A program made the position numbers and the translations under genes. Below are positions 53,151 through 63,109 of a stretch of DNA of 64,000 nucleotides, one piece after another. Numbering within the stretch: the stretch's first letter is position 1; every line of letters begins with the position of its first letter. The stretch is from assembly GCA_012934845.2 (NCBI GenBank), contig WNNJ02003258.1, forward strand, positions 372,001-436,000, written 5' to 3'. The notes beneath the pieces are model-generated. The model was not told the DNA's origin, made no database searches, and saw nothing but the letters and a program-made list of their open reading frames with translations. This DNA is from Pomphorhynchus laevis. Taxonomy: Eukaryota > Acanthocephala > Palaeacanthocephala > Echinorhynchida > Pomphorhynchidae.

Positions 53151-53189
53151 TTTCTTAACTGCTTAAGAAAATACTTACATAAATACAAT

Positions 53190-53466
53190 ATCGACGACAA
53201 CCATCGACGACAACCATCGACGACAACCATCGACGACAACCATCGACGACAACCATCGACGACAACCATCGACGACAACCATCGACGACAACCATCGACG
53301 ACAACCATCGACGACAACCATCGACGACAACCATCGACGACAACCATCGACGACAACCATCGACGACAACCATCGACGACAACCATCGACGACAACCATC
53401 AACGACAACCATCGACGACAACCATCGACGACAACAATCGACGGCAACAATCGACGGCAACCATCG
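53190..53466 (+). repeat. 13-bp tandem array in the AP-2a 5' UTR
   Basis: About 21 copies of CATCGACGACAAC, nearly perfect until CAATCGACGG variants at the 3' end, just before ORF1. Because 13 is not a multiple of 3 the array is open in several frames on both strands, which explains long spurious ORFs. Similar ATCAACGACAA words occur singly upstream of AP-4 ORF1 (about 46655-46690). Confidence 0.95.
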
Positions 53467-53469
53467 TTT

Positions 53470-54495
53470 ATGGGTGGACGTAAGAAAACAACTAATACCG
53501 ACACCAACAATGGACAACTGCAAGTACAGTGCTCGATACACGACTGCAGCGTCTGGACAACAATCACCTGCGACAAGAATAAGGCTAAAGAAGACTTCGT
53601 ACGTGGTTTTTGTGCCAACAAACTAATATGCAACCTTTACAATAAGCACATATCAACATCCAACACGTCAACTCAAACTACCCCCGTCGTTTCTAATGTC
53701 CTTTCTCAACCCACCGACCCTGCCACCATATACACTTCCCATTCCATGTCATCTTCACTCCCCGACACCCCACGTCCCGTCCTTCCCGTCTCGTTTCTCA
53801 ATAACTTGCATCCATCAATCAAAATCACCTCCACCAACCTCCACTATCCTTCCACTCATAACCTTTACTCACATCGGTTGCCACCCTCTTTATTATCATT
53901 ATCCTATATGTCACCCGTCGTTAAACCAAATCCCTCCAAATCATCAACTGCCAGCTCTTCTATCGTGATCTCACCTACTAAGGTCAGTCGTTCTCCTTTA
54001 CGGAAGCGCTTTGCTTCTCGCGATCGTTGCGTCATTATTACTAATATCACGACTTCTAACTCCTTATCTCCACAAGCACGTCTGGACCACGATGTTTCCG
54101 CCTTCAGATCCATCCTCTCGTATATTGTTCATGCGGATAAACCATACTTTTCCAAGGACATTTCTCCTGTCGCATTCATCCGTCTAAACAAATCTTCTCA
54201 ATCTAATCCTTCCCAGCCCCCTCTCCTAAAAATTGTTTTCAAGCATCGCTCTCACGCGTCTTCTGTCCTCTCTCAACGATTCAAACTCATGTCATCTTCA
54301 AACACTCGAATTTTCCCCGATCGCGCCCCTTTTGAAATCGCTTAAATCTCTTCAGCCCGCATCGAAAAACGCCGTCGCGAGGAAAACGGCGAAACATCAC
54401 TCGCTGTCCGAAACATAGACGGAAATTTTCAAGTTGTCCACACCCGTCCAAAAATTCGATGGCGCTCCATCTCTCCTATGTGTCTTCTCCACTAG
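53470..54495 (+). pseudogene. AP-2a ORF1 (zinc motif, RRM-like), one nonsense mutation
   Basis: ATG 53470 directly after the array (MGGRKKTTNTDTNNGQLQ). Zinc motif VQCSIHDCSVWTTITC...FVRGFC. Serine/proline-rich middle. RRM-like part: SRDRCVIITNITTSNSL, VAFIRLNKSSQ, LLKIVFKHRSHASSVLSQRF, TRIFPDRAPFEIA. A CAA-to-TAA change at 54343-54345 (AP-2b has CAA) truncates it; the original TAG is 54493-54495, overlapping ORF2 by 37 bp. Confidence 0.8.
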
Positions 54496-57358
54496 TCTCT
54501 TTCGCCACAGCACACGGTTTCCGCCTCGGTCTACTCAACACTAGATCTATTCTCAATAAATCCGATCTTATCCTCAACCTATTCACCAAGCAATCCATCG
54601 ATCTCTTCTGCCTCACCGAATCCTGGCACTCAGATTCCGACGACCTTTCCATTCGCCGTCTGCTCTCTGCCGGTTGCTCCCTAGTCGAATCCGCCCGCCC
54701 CCTCAGCTCATGCCCTTCTAAATCCTCTAATCATGGCGGCATCGTCGCATTCGCGCGTCACCCAGCGTCTCTTCGCAAAATCAATATCCCTTTCAGTCCT
54801 TGCTCTTTTGAATTGCTCACTTGTCATTATTCTAACCCGATCACTCTAGATCTCGCCATTGTATACCGTACTGGTTCATCAGCTCCTACAGCCTTATTTT
54901 TTTATCAAACTCGCTGACCTCCTTTCTCATTGTTCTTTGTCCTCAATCCCTTCACTCGTTCTAGGCGACTTCAATATCCGCCTAGACCGCCCCTCTTCCA
55001 CAGATTCCATCCGCTTCATCAACATTCTATCCAACTACAATTACAAACTAATCTCCACTGCCCCCACACATATACTTGGCGGGGCACTCGACATCATCGC
55101 TGTCCCCGATCATTTTGCTGCCAACACCTCACTGTCCATCTCTGATCCTGGTCTATCCGATCACTTTCTTATCACCCTTGATCTCGCTCGCAATCACACC
55201 CCTCCTCACACACCTACAATCCTACGTCGCCCTTGGAGAAATCTTGACCTCTCCCTTCTCCGCTCTGCCTTACTCAAATCGTATCTATCATTACCCACAA
55301 TAACATATTCATCTCCTCACGATCTCGCCTTTCTTTTCGACTCTGAACTCACATCCACTCTCGATATTCTCTTGCCCTTCAAGTCTCACCCACACCGTCG
55401 CTTGCACCGAGCGCCATGGTTTGACATCCAATGCCTACTCTCAAAGCGTCGACTCCGCAATGCTTTTCGAGTCTATCACCGCTCTCACAGACGCAATTTC
55501 CGCTCAATCACTCCGTATTTCCGTGATTCCTATCTTGCTCTTCGCCGGTCTCATATCCATCTACTACGTACCAAATGCAACTCCTTCTGGCAGCATAAAA
55601 TCATCACTTTATTAAACTCTAACACACTCTGGCATACTTTTAACTCAATCCTGGCTCGTTCCTCTACGCAGTGCAACATCAATGCTAATGATTATTCGTC
55701 ATTCGTCCAGGCTAAAGTATCCACGCTGCTCTCTCACACCCCGGTCTCCATCCTATCCCACTCTGCCCAGTCTACTCTCATCCTTCCGGAACTCTTTCAT
55801 CTTCTCCCTGTATCACCTACAGAAGTATCATCTGTCCTCATGTCCTTGCCCAACAAAACCTCACCTGCCGATCCCCTGCCTACCCACATATTAAAATCTA
55901 TATGCTCATCGATATCCCCATTTCTCACAACCTTGTTTAACTCGTCCATCCGCAGTCGTATCTTCCCTTCACACTGGAAATCCGCAATCGTTCGTCCCCT
56001 CCTTAAGAAACAATCGCTCGACCCCTCCCTTCCTTCTAGCTATCGCCCCATTTCACTACTCCCTACTCTTTCTAAGCTCTTAGAACGCCTCATCTTAATA
56101 CAGATCAACGCTTATCTCTCCTCATCCAATCTGTACCCTCCTTTCCAATCCGCTTTCCGCTCTAATCACTCGACAGAAATCGCATGCATAAAAGTGTACA
56201 ACGACTTACTCATTTCTCGAGACAAGGCTCTATATAGTGTTCTCATCTCCCTGGACCTCTCCTCCGCATTCGACATTGTCGACCACTCCGTCCTCCTTTC
56301 TCGCCTTCGTTATGATTACGGCTTTTCTTCCTCCTCCGTAGCTTGGTTCGCCTCATATCTATCCGACCGTTCCTTTCGCGTCTGTTCTAATTCATCATCC
56401 TCCCCTCCCATCCCTATTTTTTGCGGGGTTCCACAAGGTTCAGTCCTAGGTCCCCTGCTTTTCTCTCTTTTGCTTGGCGATCTCTCTCCATTTATCAAAC
56501 CTTACTCCTTTAACGTCATGCAATACGCCGATGACATTCTAATCTATGCTCATGCACCCGCACATCGCATACACGATATCGGCATTTCTGCCTCCAACTG
56601 TCTTCTCTTCTATCTACAAGCGTCTCTCCAATCTCCATCTCGTTCTAAACGCCGAAAAGTCCAAAATAATGTGGATCCTTCCCCGTAAACCAAGCATATC
56701 TCCTCCCATTGTATCTTTTGCCTCATCGATCATCCCTATAGTCCACAATCTCACTTTCTTAGGCTTCCATTTCGATGATCACCTTTCCCTTAAACCCTTC
56801 GTCCGTGACAAGGTCCGCTCGTCTAACTTAATTCTCCGTGACATCCGCCGTATCCGCCCCCTTATCGACTTCCGTTCTTGTATGTCTCTTCTTTCATCGC
56901 TTCTTTTCCCTAAAATCGATTACTGCCTTAGCCTTTTCGCCAATTCTCCAAAATCCATCATCCTACCCCTACAACGAATAATCAACACCGCCGTTCGAGT
57001 GCTCTTTCGTCTCCGTCGCTTCGACCACACATCCACATATTTTGCCCAACTCTCCTGGCCCACCATCCACATCCGCATCAAACTCCGCCTTCTTCTCGTT
57101 ACTTTTCGTCTCATCGCTGTCGGCTCCCCATCGTTCATCAACCTTCCTTTCTTAGACGATACTCGCCCCACCTCGCTATCGCTTCGTTCCTGTCATACCC
57201 TCTTACTCCACGTTCCTAATTACTCCAACAACTACGGTCTCCGATCCTTCCTCGTCGCCGCCTCACTCGCCTGGAATCAACTCCCTCTCGACGTCCGCCG
57301 CGCTCCCTCCTTTATCACATTCAAACACCTCCTCCGTTCACACCTTCTCGACACCTGA
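54459..57358 (+). pseudogene. AP-2a ORF2: APE endonuclease-RT with two frameshifts
   Basis: Frame 1 (54459-54917): LGLLNTRSIL, FCLTESWHSDSDDLSIRRLL. A shift in a T-run near 54895-54903 leads to frame 2 (to 56688): LGDFNIRLD, LGGALDIIAVPDHF, SDHFLITLDL, SYRPISLLPTLSKLLERLIL, LDLSSAFDIVDHSV, CGVPQGSVLGPLLF, MQYADDILIYAHAP (about 56516-56557). A second shift near 56600 leads to the thumb (LHLVLNAEKSKIMWILPRK, LAWNQLPLDVRRAP). About 970 aa in total, like AP-1. Confidence 0.85.
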
Positions 57359-57389
57359 TTCACAGTTTTGTTTTGTTGTGGTCATGTAA

Positions 57390-57405
57390 GCGTGCGCTGG
57401 CACGC
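57390..57405 (+). other. AP-2a 3' UTR hairpin
   Basis: GCGTGC, loop GCTG, GCACGC, then ATTTGCCACGTTAAAATAAA. Compared with AP-1 (GCGTAC/GTACGC) the A-U pair is a G-C pair on both sides, a compensatory change. Confidence 0.72.
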
Positions 57406-57435
57406 ATTTGCCACGTTAAAATAAATCCTTTTTTT

Positions 57436-57970
57436 AAATGTAGCTTCAGAATAATATACAAGTCCCTCATCGAATCTCGAATGTTATACGCGTCTCCCGC
57501 AGCGTTTCCACATCTGTGCAAGAACATTGTGGCTTACGAATCAATTCTCCGGTCGGCTACTCGTCTTGTTCCCACTGTCAAAGACCTGCCTTTTGAACAG
57601 AAGTTAGAAATCCTAGGTGTTTCAACGGTTTGTGAAAGTTAGGTAAAAGCTGATCTTATGCTGGTATGGAGGGCAATTTTATCGCCCACTCATCCTCTCT
57701 ACTTCATGTTTTGCCAACGCAACTCCGAGCAATTACGTGGACATCGACTAACGCTCAAACATCGTAGAAAAGTACATCGACACTATCAGGATATCAGAGA
57801 TCGAGTAATAAATAGTTGGAACAGACTCCCGTCATCTGCAATTGAATGCCAGAACATCCGAGAATTTCGGCGTGCGCTGAACAGTGTATCGCTCTTATAG
57901 AAAGTCGAACCTGATTTGGATATTTTTTGTTTTACTGACATTGTACTTTTTTTACATTGAGATCCAGCCA
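57436..57970 (+). pseudogene. AP-4 ORF2 C-terminal end and 3' UTR
   Basis: FRIIYKSLIESRMLYASPAA, LRSATRLVPTVKDLPFEQKL, a TAG after VSTVCES, then in frame LVWRAILSPTHPLYFMF, EQLRGHRLTLKHRRKVHRHY and VINSWNRLPSSAIECQNIRE to the TAG at 57898-57900. Direct continuation of the thumb left at 53150. The 3' UTR holds CCAGCCAATCGAG, as in AP-4b. Confidence 0.78.
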
Positions 57971-58327
57971 ATCGAGTCGCCGCTCATCGGCTGTTGTATA
58001 CTAATAATAATAGCATGCAAAGACGTTTCCATTCCCCATTTAAAGAACATCCGGTATGCTGAAATCATTTACCCGGCAACTCGACAGCGAGGATAACCTG
58101 AGATTCTGCACACGAGCGATCCTCGTCTGCAGAGGTACGAAGCAGGGCCAAGCGTTAATATAATAACCCGCTTAAAATTATTTAAAAATAATTAGTTAAA
58201 AAATTAGATTATTTTTTATGTAATCTAATATTCTCTGAGGCGGAGCGAAATCCTTGTATGTAAGGGAAGGTAGCACGACCATGCGTAAAGCCAAAAACCC
58301 TAATAAAATCTCATATACATACGGTAT
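57971..58327. other. Intergenic DNA with one hairpin
   Basis: A strong hairpin at 58106-58132 (CTGCA-ca-CGAG, loop CGATC, CTCG-tc-TGCAG). A segment ACCTGAGATTCTGCAC resembles ACTTAAGATTCTGCAC in RL-B3 (about 44430), so part may be RL-B-related. No gene. Confidence 0.4.
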
Positions 58328-58357
58328 AAAAAAGTTTGAGAGATCATAACATACAAT

Positions 58358-58717
58358 CAATCCAGTTCCAGATCAATCCAGTTCCAGATCAATCCAGTTC
58401 CAGATCAATCCAGTTCCAGATCAATCCAGTTCCAGATCAATCTAGTTCCAGATCAATCCAGTTCCAGATCAATCCAGTTCCAGATCAATACAGTTCCAGA
58501 TCAATCCAGTTCCAGATCAATCCAGTTCCAGATCAATCCAGTTCCAGATCAATCCAGTTCCAGATCAATCCAGTTCCAGATCAATCCAGTTCCAGATCAA
58601 TCCAGTTCCAGATCAATCCAGTTCCAGATCAATCCAGTTCCAGATCAATCAAGTTCCAGATCAATCCAGTTCCAAATCAATCCAGTTCAGATCAATCCAG
58701 TTTCAGATCAATCCAGT
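58358..58717 (+). repeat. 16-bp tandem array at the AP-2b 5' end
   Basis: About 22 copies of ATCAATCCAGTTCCAG with few variants. It is open in all forward frames and is in frame with downstream ORF1-derived DNA for part of its length. The unit equals the AP-1 20-bp unit minus four bases (ATTATTCCTGTCAGTTCCAG). Confidence 0.95.
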
Positions 58718-59622
58718 CGTTGTTTTCTCCCAAAAGAACATATCAACCTCCAACGTATCCACTCAAAACACACCAGTCGTTTCAGATGTCATTTGTCAAC
58801 CTACTGATCCTGCCATTACTTGCACTTCTAATCCCATGTCTTCACTTGCAGACAACCCCGTTTCTTCCTTGTCTCGTTTATTAATAACATACATCCCTCA
58901 ATCAATATCACCTCCACCAACCTCCACAATCCTTCCACTTAACATCTTTCCTCACATCGCTCACAACTCTCTATATTATCCAAATCCTCTTTGTTTTCTG
59001 CTGTCAAACCTACTTCCTTGATATCCTCAACTCCCAGCTCTCCCATGGTGATATCACCAACTCACGTTACTCGTCCTCCTTTACGGAAACGCTTTCCTTC
59101 TCGCGATCGTTGCGTCATCGTCACTAATATCACTCCTTCCACCTCTTTATCTCCACAAGCACGTCTCGACCACGGAGTTTTCGCCCTTAGATCAAATAAT
59201 CTCGTCTCTTGTTCCTGTGGATAAACCATCCTTTTTTAAACGACATCTCTTGTGTCGCATTCATCCGCCTAAACAAATCTTCTCAATCTAATCCTTCTCA
59301 GCCCCCTATTCTAAAAATTGTTAACAAGCATAGCTCTCACGCGTTTTCTGTCCTCTCCCAACGATTCAATCTCATTTCCTCTTCAGCCACTCGCATTTTC
59401 CCCGATCGCACCCCCTCCGAAATCGCTCAACTCTCATCTGCCCGCATCGAAAAACGCCGTCGCGAGGAAAACGGCGAAACATCTCTCTCCATCCGAAACA
59501 TCGACGAAAATTTTCAAGTTGTCCACACCCGTATAAAAATTCCATGGCGTTCCATCTCCCATATGTGTCTTCTCCACAAGCCTATATTACCACAACACAC
59601 GGTATCAGCCTCGGACTCCTAA
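58718..59622 (+). pseudogene. AP-2b ORF1 remnant
   Basis: Parallels AP-2a ORF1 from KNISTSNVSTQNTPVV onward, in several frames. Recognisable: SRDRCVIVTNITPSTSL, CVAFIRLNKSSQSNPSQPPI, ARIEKRRREENGETSLSIRN. The N-terminal zinc motif is absent. The original stop is changed (TAG to AAG) so the last frame runs on to 59620-59622. Confidence 0.75.
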
Positions 59623-60581
59623 ACACTAGATCTATTCTCACTGAATCCGATCTCATCCTCAACCTATTCATCGAGCAATCAATCGATCTCTTCTGCCTTA
59701 CCGAATCCTGGCACTCCGATTCTGACGACCTCTCCATCCGCCGTTTGCTCTCTGCCAGTTGCTCACTAGTCGAATCCGCTCGCCCCCTAAGCAAATACGC
59801 TTCTAAATTCTCTAATCATGACGGCATTGCCGCATTCGCCCGTTACCCCGCGTCTATTCGCAAAATCACTACCCCTTTTAGTTCTTACTACTTTGAACTG
59901 CTCACATGTCGTTCTTCTAATCCGATAACTCTAGATATCGCCATTGTATACCGTCATGGTTCATCAGCTCCTACATCCTCGTTTTTTACCGAAGTTTGTT
60001 ATTTGTCCTCAATCCATTCAATCGTACTTGGAGACTTCAATATACGCCTTGACAGCCCCGCATCCACCGAGTCCATCTCCACATACAGTTCATCAACATT
60101 CTATCCAACTATAACTACAAACCCATCTCCACTGCCGCCACACATACCAGTTGGCGGGCCACTCAACATCATCGCTGTCCCGGGTCATTTTGCTGCCTAC
60201 ACCTCACTGTCTATTTTCGATCTTGGTCTATCAGATCACTTTCTGGTCACCCTCAATCTTATTCACAACCACACCCCGCCTCACACACCTGCAATACTAC
60301 TTCGGTCTTGGAGAAATCTTGACCTCTCCCTTCTCCGCTCTGCCTTACTCAACTCGTCTTTATCCTATCCAACAATAATACATTCCTCTCCTCACGATCT
60401 CGCCTTTCTTTTCGACTCTGAACTCACATCAACTCTCAATCTTCTCTTGCTCTTCAAGTCTCACCCACACCGTCGCTTGCACCGTGCCCCATGGTTTGAC
60501 ATCCAATGCCTATTCTCAAAGCGTCGACTTCGCTATGCTTTTCGAGTCTATCACCACTCTCTCAAAGTGGGTAATAGCTAG
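59544..60581 (+). pseudogene. AP-2b ORF2, endonuclease only
   Basis: 345 open codons: LGLLNTRSILTESDL, FCLTESWHSDSDDL, AIVYRHGSSAP, VLGDFNIRLDSP, LSDHFLVTLNL, LHRAPWFDIQCLFSKRRLRY, then the fusion point at about 60567 (KVGNS and stop belong to the joined sequence). Compared with AP-2a the region after VLGDFNIRLDSP has compensating shifts (TYSSSTFYPT). No RT. Confidence 0.78.
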
Positions 60582-60935
60582 GCGGGTAAGCAAGTTACGA
60601 GGACATAGCAGAGTATTGTATAAATTTGGATTTAGCAGATTACCAAAAGTGTACAGACTCTCGAGGAGAGATATTAACATGTGGTATTCGTTGCCTGAGA
60701 AAGTCGTTGCTGCCCCCAGTTTGAGAACGTTAAAATAACGATGCTACAAATAGATACGTGAACAATGCCATCATTCAATACTACCACTGAAATACCCTAA
60801 TTAGCTACGTTGACTAACTATTTGCTTTTCTTCTTTTTTTGTTGGACTCTGCCTGAATAGCCTTTAAGCTTTAGTATGTATTGGAATAATAATGTTGATC
60901 CTCCGCAGTAAATCTAACATATCTTCTCCACTTAA
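60568..60935 (+). pseudogene. AP-3-like 3' end
   Basis: Frame to 60738: VSKLRGHSRVLYKFGF, LPKVYRLSRRDINMWYSLPE, matching AP-3 (SRLRGHCKMLFKKLPGKL, FYRLSERAVDVWNSLPE) but diverged, so a sister family. 3' UTR with GCCTTTAAGCTTTAG and GGAATAATAATGTTG, like the GGCTTAAAGCC/AAT-repeat end of AP-3. Confidence 0.7.
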
Positions 60936-61051
60936 AAACGTTTGAGACCTAAAGTAAATACATTCCAGATTATTCCTGTCAGCTCCAGATTATTCCTGTC
61001 AGTTCCGCTCGCTATGCTCGCAGATTGAGCTCAATCTATCGATAAAAGGTC

Positions 61052-62344
61052 ATGCCTAAAAAAGCGCGATCTCAGATCCCTGTTCCTGATCAAGAATCTT
61101 CCACATCGGAATGCAATGATGGTTATACCAGCTTTGAAGTTGGATACGAGTACAAAGATTGCGATGTATGGACACTTGTTCGTGTTAAAATATCAGACCA
61201 CTCGGTGTATAAACGTAAACATTTCACTTGCGGTTTTTGTACATCAGTACGACTACTACAGTTATCCTGCTCATCTACTCCTGTATCACACACGACCACT
61301 CAGACCAATGCTGTTTTATATGTTTCCCTCGCATCAACACCTGACTTCGCATCTTATAATCCCATTAGTGAACCTACTCTCTCACACACTCTTCGTTCAA
61401 CTACGTACCAAACTTCCATTAATTTTTCTCATTCAAACAATGCTAACAGTAAAGGCCTTCATCTCGTACCTCATTTTTCCTATTCATCCCCACATCTAAA
61501 TACATCTCATACTTCTTTCTTCTCTTCACGTACTCCTTACTCTACCTCTACCAAATCACTTCTCAATAATTTACATCCTTCTGTCAAAATTATCTCCAGT
61601 AACATCTCCGTTCAACCTATTCAACAATCCACTTCTGTCACACATGCTCAAACCTTATAACCTATCAATAATTTACATCCTTCCGTCAAAATCATCTCTA
61701 GTAACATCTCCGATCAACTGATTCAACACTCCACTCCTGTCACACATGATCCAAACTATCTTAAATCTTCACTTAGCACCCCTGTTATTCCCACGTTTAT
61801 CTGCTCTTCTGCCTCTACTGCTACCAGGTCTGTCCGTCCACCACTACGTAATCGTTTTCCTTCTCGCAATCGATGCATTATCATATATAATTTAAAGGTT
61901 TCCGAATCTGCTTCTCCTCAATGTAGCCTCGATGATGATGTATCTGCTATCAGGTCTATCCTAGCAACCATTCTACCTGATGATAACCCATCACTCTTCA
62001 ATAATATCGCTCCTGTATCCTTTATTCGTTTAAACAAATCCACTAAATCCAATCATCTCAGTCCTCCACACCTAAAAATCGTTTTCCGACATAGTTCACA
62101 TGCATCCTTGGTACTTTCCCAACGTTTTAAACTTCTTACCACTTCGTCTACTTGTCGTATCTTTCCTGACCGCTCCCCTTCTGATATTGCCCAGCTCAAT
62201 TTAGCTCGCATTGAGAAACATCGACGTGAAACAAACGGCGAGTCATCCTTATCTATACGTCAAATCAATGGAAATTTTCACGTTGTACACACAAGGCCAA
62301 AAATTCGATGGCGTCCCATCTCTCCCCCTTGTCTTCTTCGCTAG
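61052..62344 (+). pseudogene. AP-1c ORF1 with stops
   Basis: ATG 61052 (MPKKARSQIPVPDQESSTSE), zinc motif YKDCDVWTLVRVK...HFTCGFC with the first Cys changed to Tyr (GYEYKDC versus GCDSKDC). Stop at 61658-61660. Then frames to the RRM-like end: NRFPSRNRCIIIYNLKV, LVLSQRFKLLTTSSTCRIFP, RRETNGESSLSIRQINGNFH, stop TAG 62342-62344 overlapping ORF2 by 37 bp. Confidence 0.75.
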
Positions 62345-62811
62345 TCGATCTCGCTCCTAAGCATACTTTTCGTCTTAGTCTATTCAACACTCGCTCCATT
62401 CTTCATAAAGCTGATATGCTCCTTGATATCTTCGATCAATTATCTATCGATATTCTCTGCATTACCGAATCCTGGCATTGTGACTCCGACGATCTTGCTA
62501 TTCGTCGTCTATGTCGCTCTGGTTGTTCTTTAGTTAAATCAGCTCGTCCAATTGCCTCTCATACATCTACTGCTTTTAACCATGGCGGTATAGTTGCCAT
62601 TGCTCGTCACCCAATATATTTACAAATCAACGCTAACATCCGTTACACCTCGTTCGAATTACTCATATACAGATTATCAACGCCTTTCCCGCTGGAACTT
62701 GTGATTGTATACCGTCCAGGTTCAGTTGCCCCAAAGTATTTTCTTTAACGACCTTGCAGATCTTATGTCTCACTGTTCATTGTCTTATACTCCTTCTTTT
62801 GTTCTCGGTGA
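62308..62811 (+). pseudogene. AP-1c ORF2, N-terminal endonuclease fragment
   Basis: ATG 62308; LFNTRSILHKADMLLDIF, CITESWHCDSDDLAIRRL, VIVYRPGSVAP, a small shift after 62740, then SYTPSFVLGD at the junction with AP-1d. Closely similar to AP-1a. Confidence 0.8.
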
Positions 62812-62846
62812 CTATAAATAAAATTTTGGTTTCTTATAAACATACA

Positions 62847-63065
62847 ATTATTCCTGTCAGTTCCAGATTATTCCTGTCAGTTCCAGATTATTCCTGTCAG
62901 TTCCAGATTATTCCTGTCAGTTCCAGATTATTCCTGTCAGTTCCAGATTATTCCTGTCAGTTCCAGATTATTCCTGTCAGTTCCAGATTATTCCTGTCAG
63001 TTCCAGATTATTCCTGTCAGTTCCAGATTATTCCTGTCAGTTCCAGATTATTCCTGTCAGTTCCG
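62847..63065 (+). repeat. 20-bp tandem array in the AP-1d 5' UTR
   Basis: About eleven essentially perfect copies of ATTATTCCTGTCAGTTCCAG. AP-1c has two copies and AP-1a one, so copy number varies within one family. Confidence 0.96.
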
Positions 63066-63109
63066 CTCGCTACGCTCGCGGATTGAGCTCAATCTATCAA
63101 TATAAGGTC

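Larger units (their letters stand above)
53160..57435 (+). mobile_element. AP-2a: full-length AP-2 LINE nested in AP-4
   Basis: Leader with AAATACTTACATAAATACAA (53169-53188), a tandem array of about 21 copies of a 13-bp unit (53190-53466), ORF1 (53470-54495), ORF2 (54459-57358, two frameshifts), 3' hairpin (57390-57405) and an AATAAATCC-T-run end. The AP-4 RT resumes at 57436 (FRIIYKSLIESRMLYASPAA). Confidence 0.87.
46311..58000 (+). mobile_element. AP-4: LINE carrying two nested insertions
   Basis: One AP-4 element is split into three: 46311-48766 (leader, ORF1, ORF2 endonuclease), 52118-53150 (ORF2 RT part) and 57436-about 57970 (RT thumb, 3' UTR). RL-C is inserted at the first gap with a 12-bp target duplication and AP-2a at the second. 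Order and orientation are conserved relative to AP-3 and to AP-4b, which shows the three pieces are one element. The RT middle has also lost motifs A and B by an internal deletion near 52750. Confidence 0.82.
58328..60567 (+). mobile_element. AP-2b: AP-2 LINE, 3'-truncated and fused to an AP-3-like end
   Basis: Leader AAAGTTTGAGAGATCATAAC (58330-58349) then ATACAATCAATCC, a 16-bp array (58358-58717), ORF1 remnant and the ORF2 endonuclease to 60567, where it changes without a gap into the last part of an AP-3-like element. Zinc-finger codons of ORF1 are missing; the array takes their place. Confidence 0.82.
60941..62811 (+). mobile_element. AP-1c: AP-1 LINE cut inside the endonuclease
   Basis: Leader ACGTTTGAGACCTAAAGTAA (60945-60964) then ATACATTCCAG, two units of the 20-bp repeat (60969-61007), ORF1 with stops, and ORF2 up to FVLGD at about 62811, where AP-1d begins. 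Same family as AP-1a but with a different leader. Confidence 0.82.

Noticed and set aside
53190-53466. CRISPR-like array
   Set aside because: The units are directly adjacent with no unique spacers, and the genome is animal. The same holds for 58358-58717 and 62847-63065.
53051-53633. Long minus-strand ORFs with DGCRRWLSSMVVV repeats
   Set aside because: They are antisense readings of the 13-bp array; the unit length makes several frames open.
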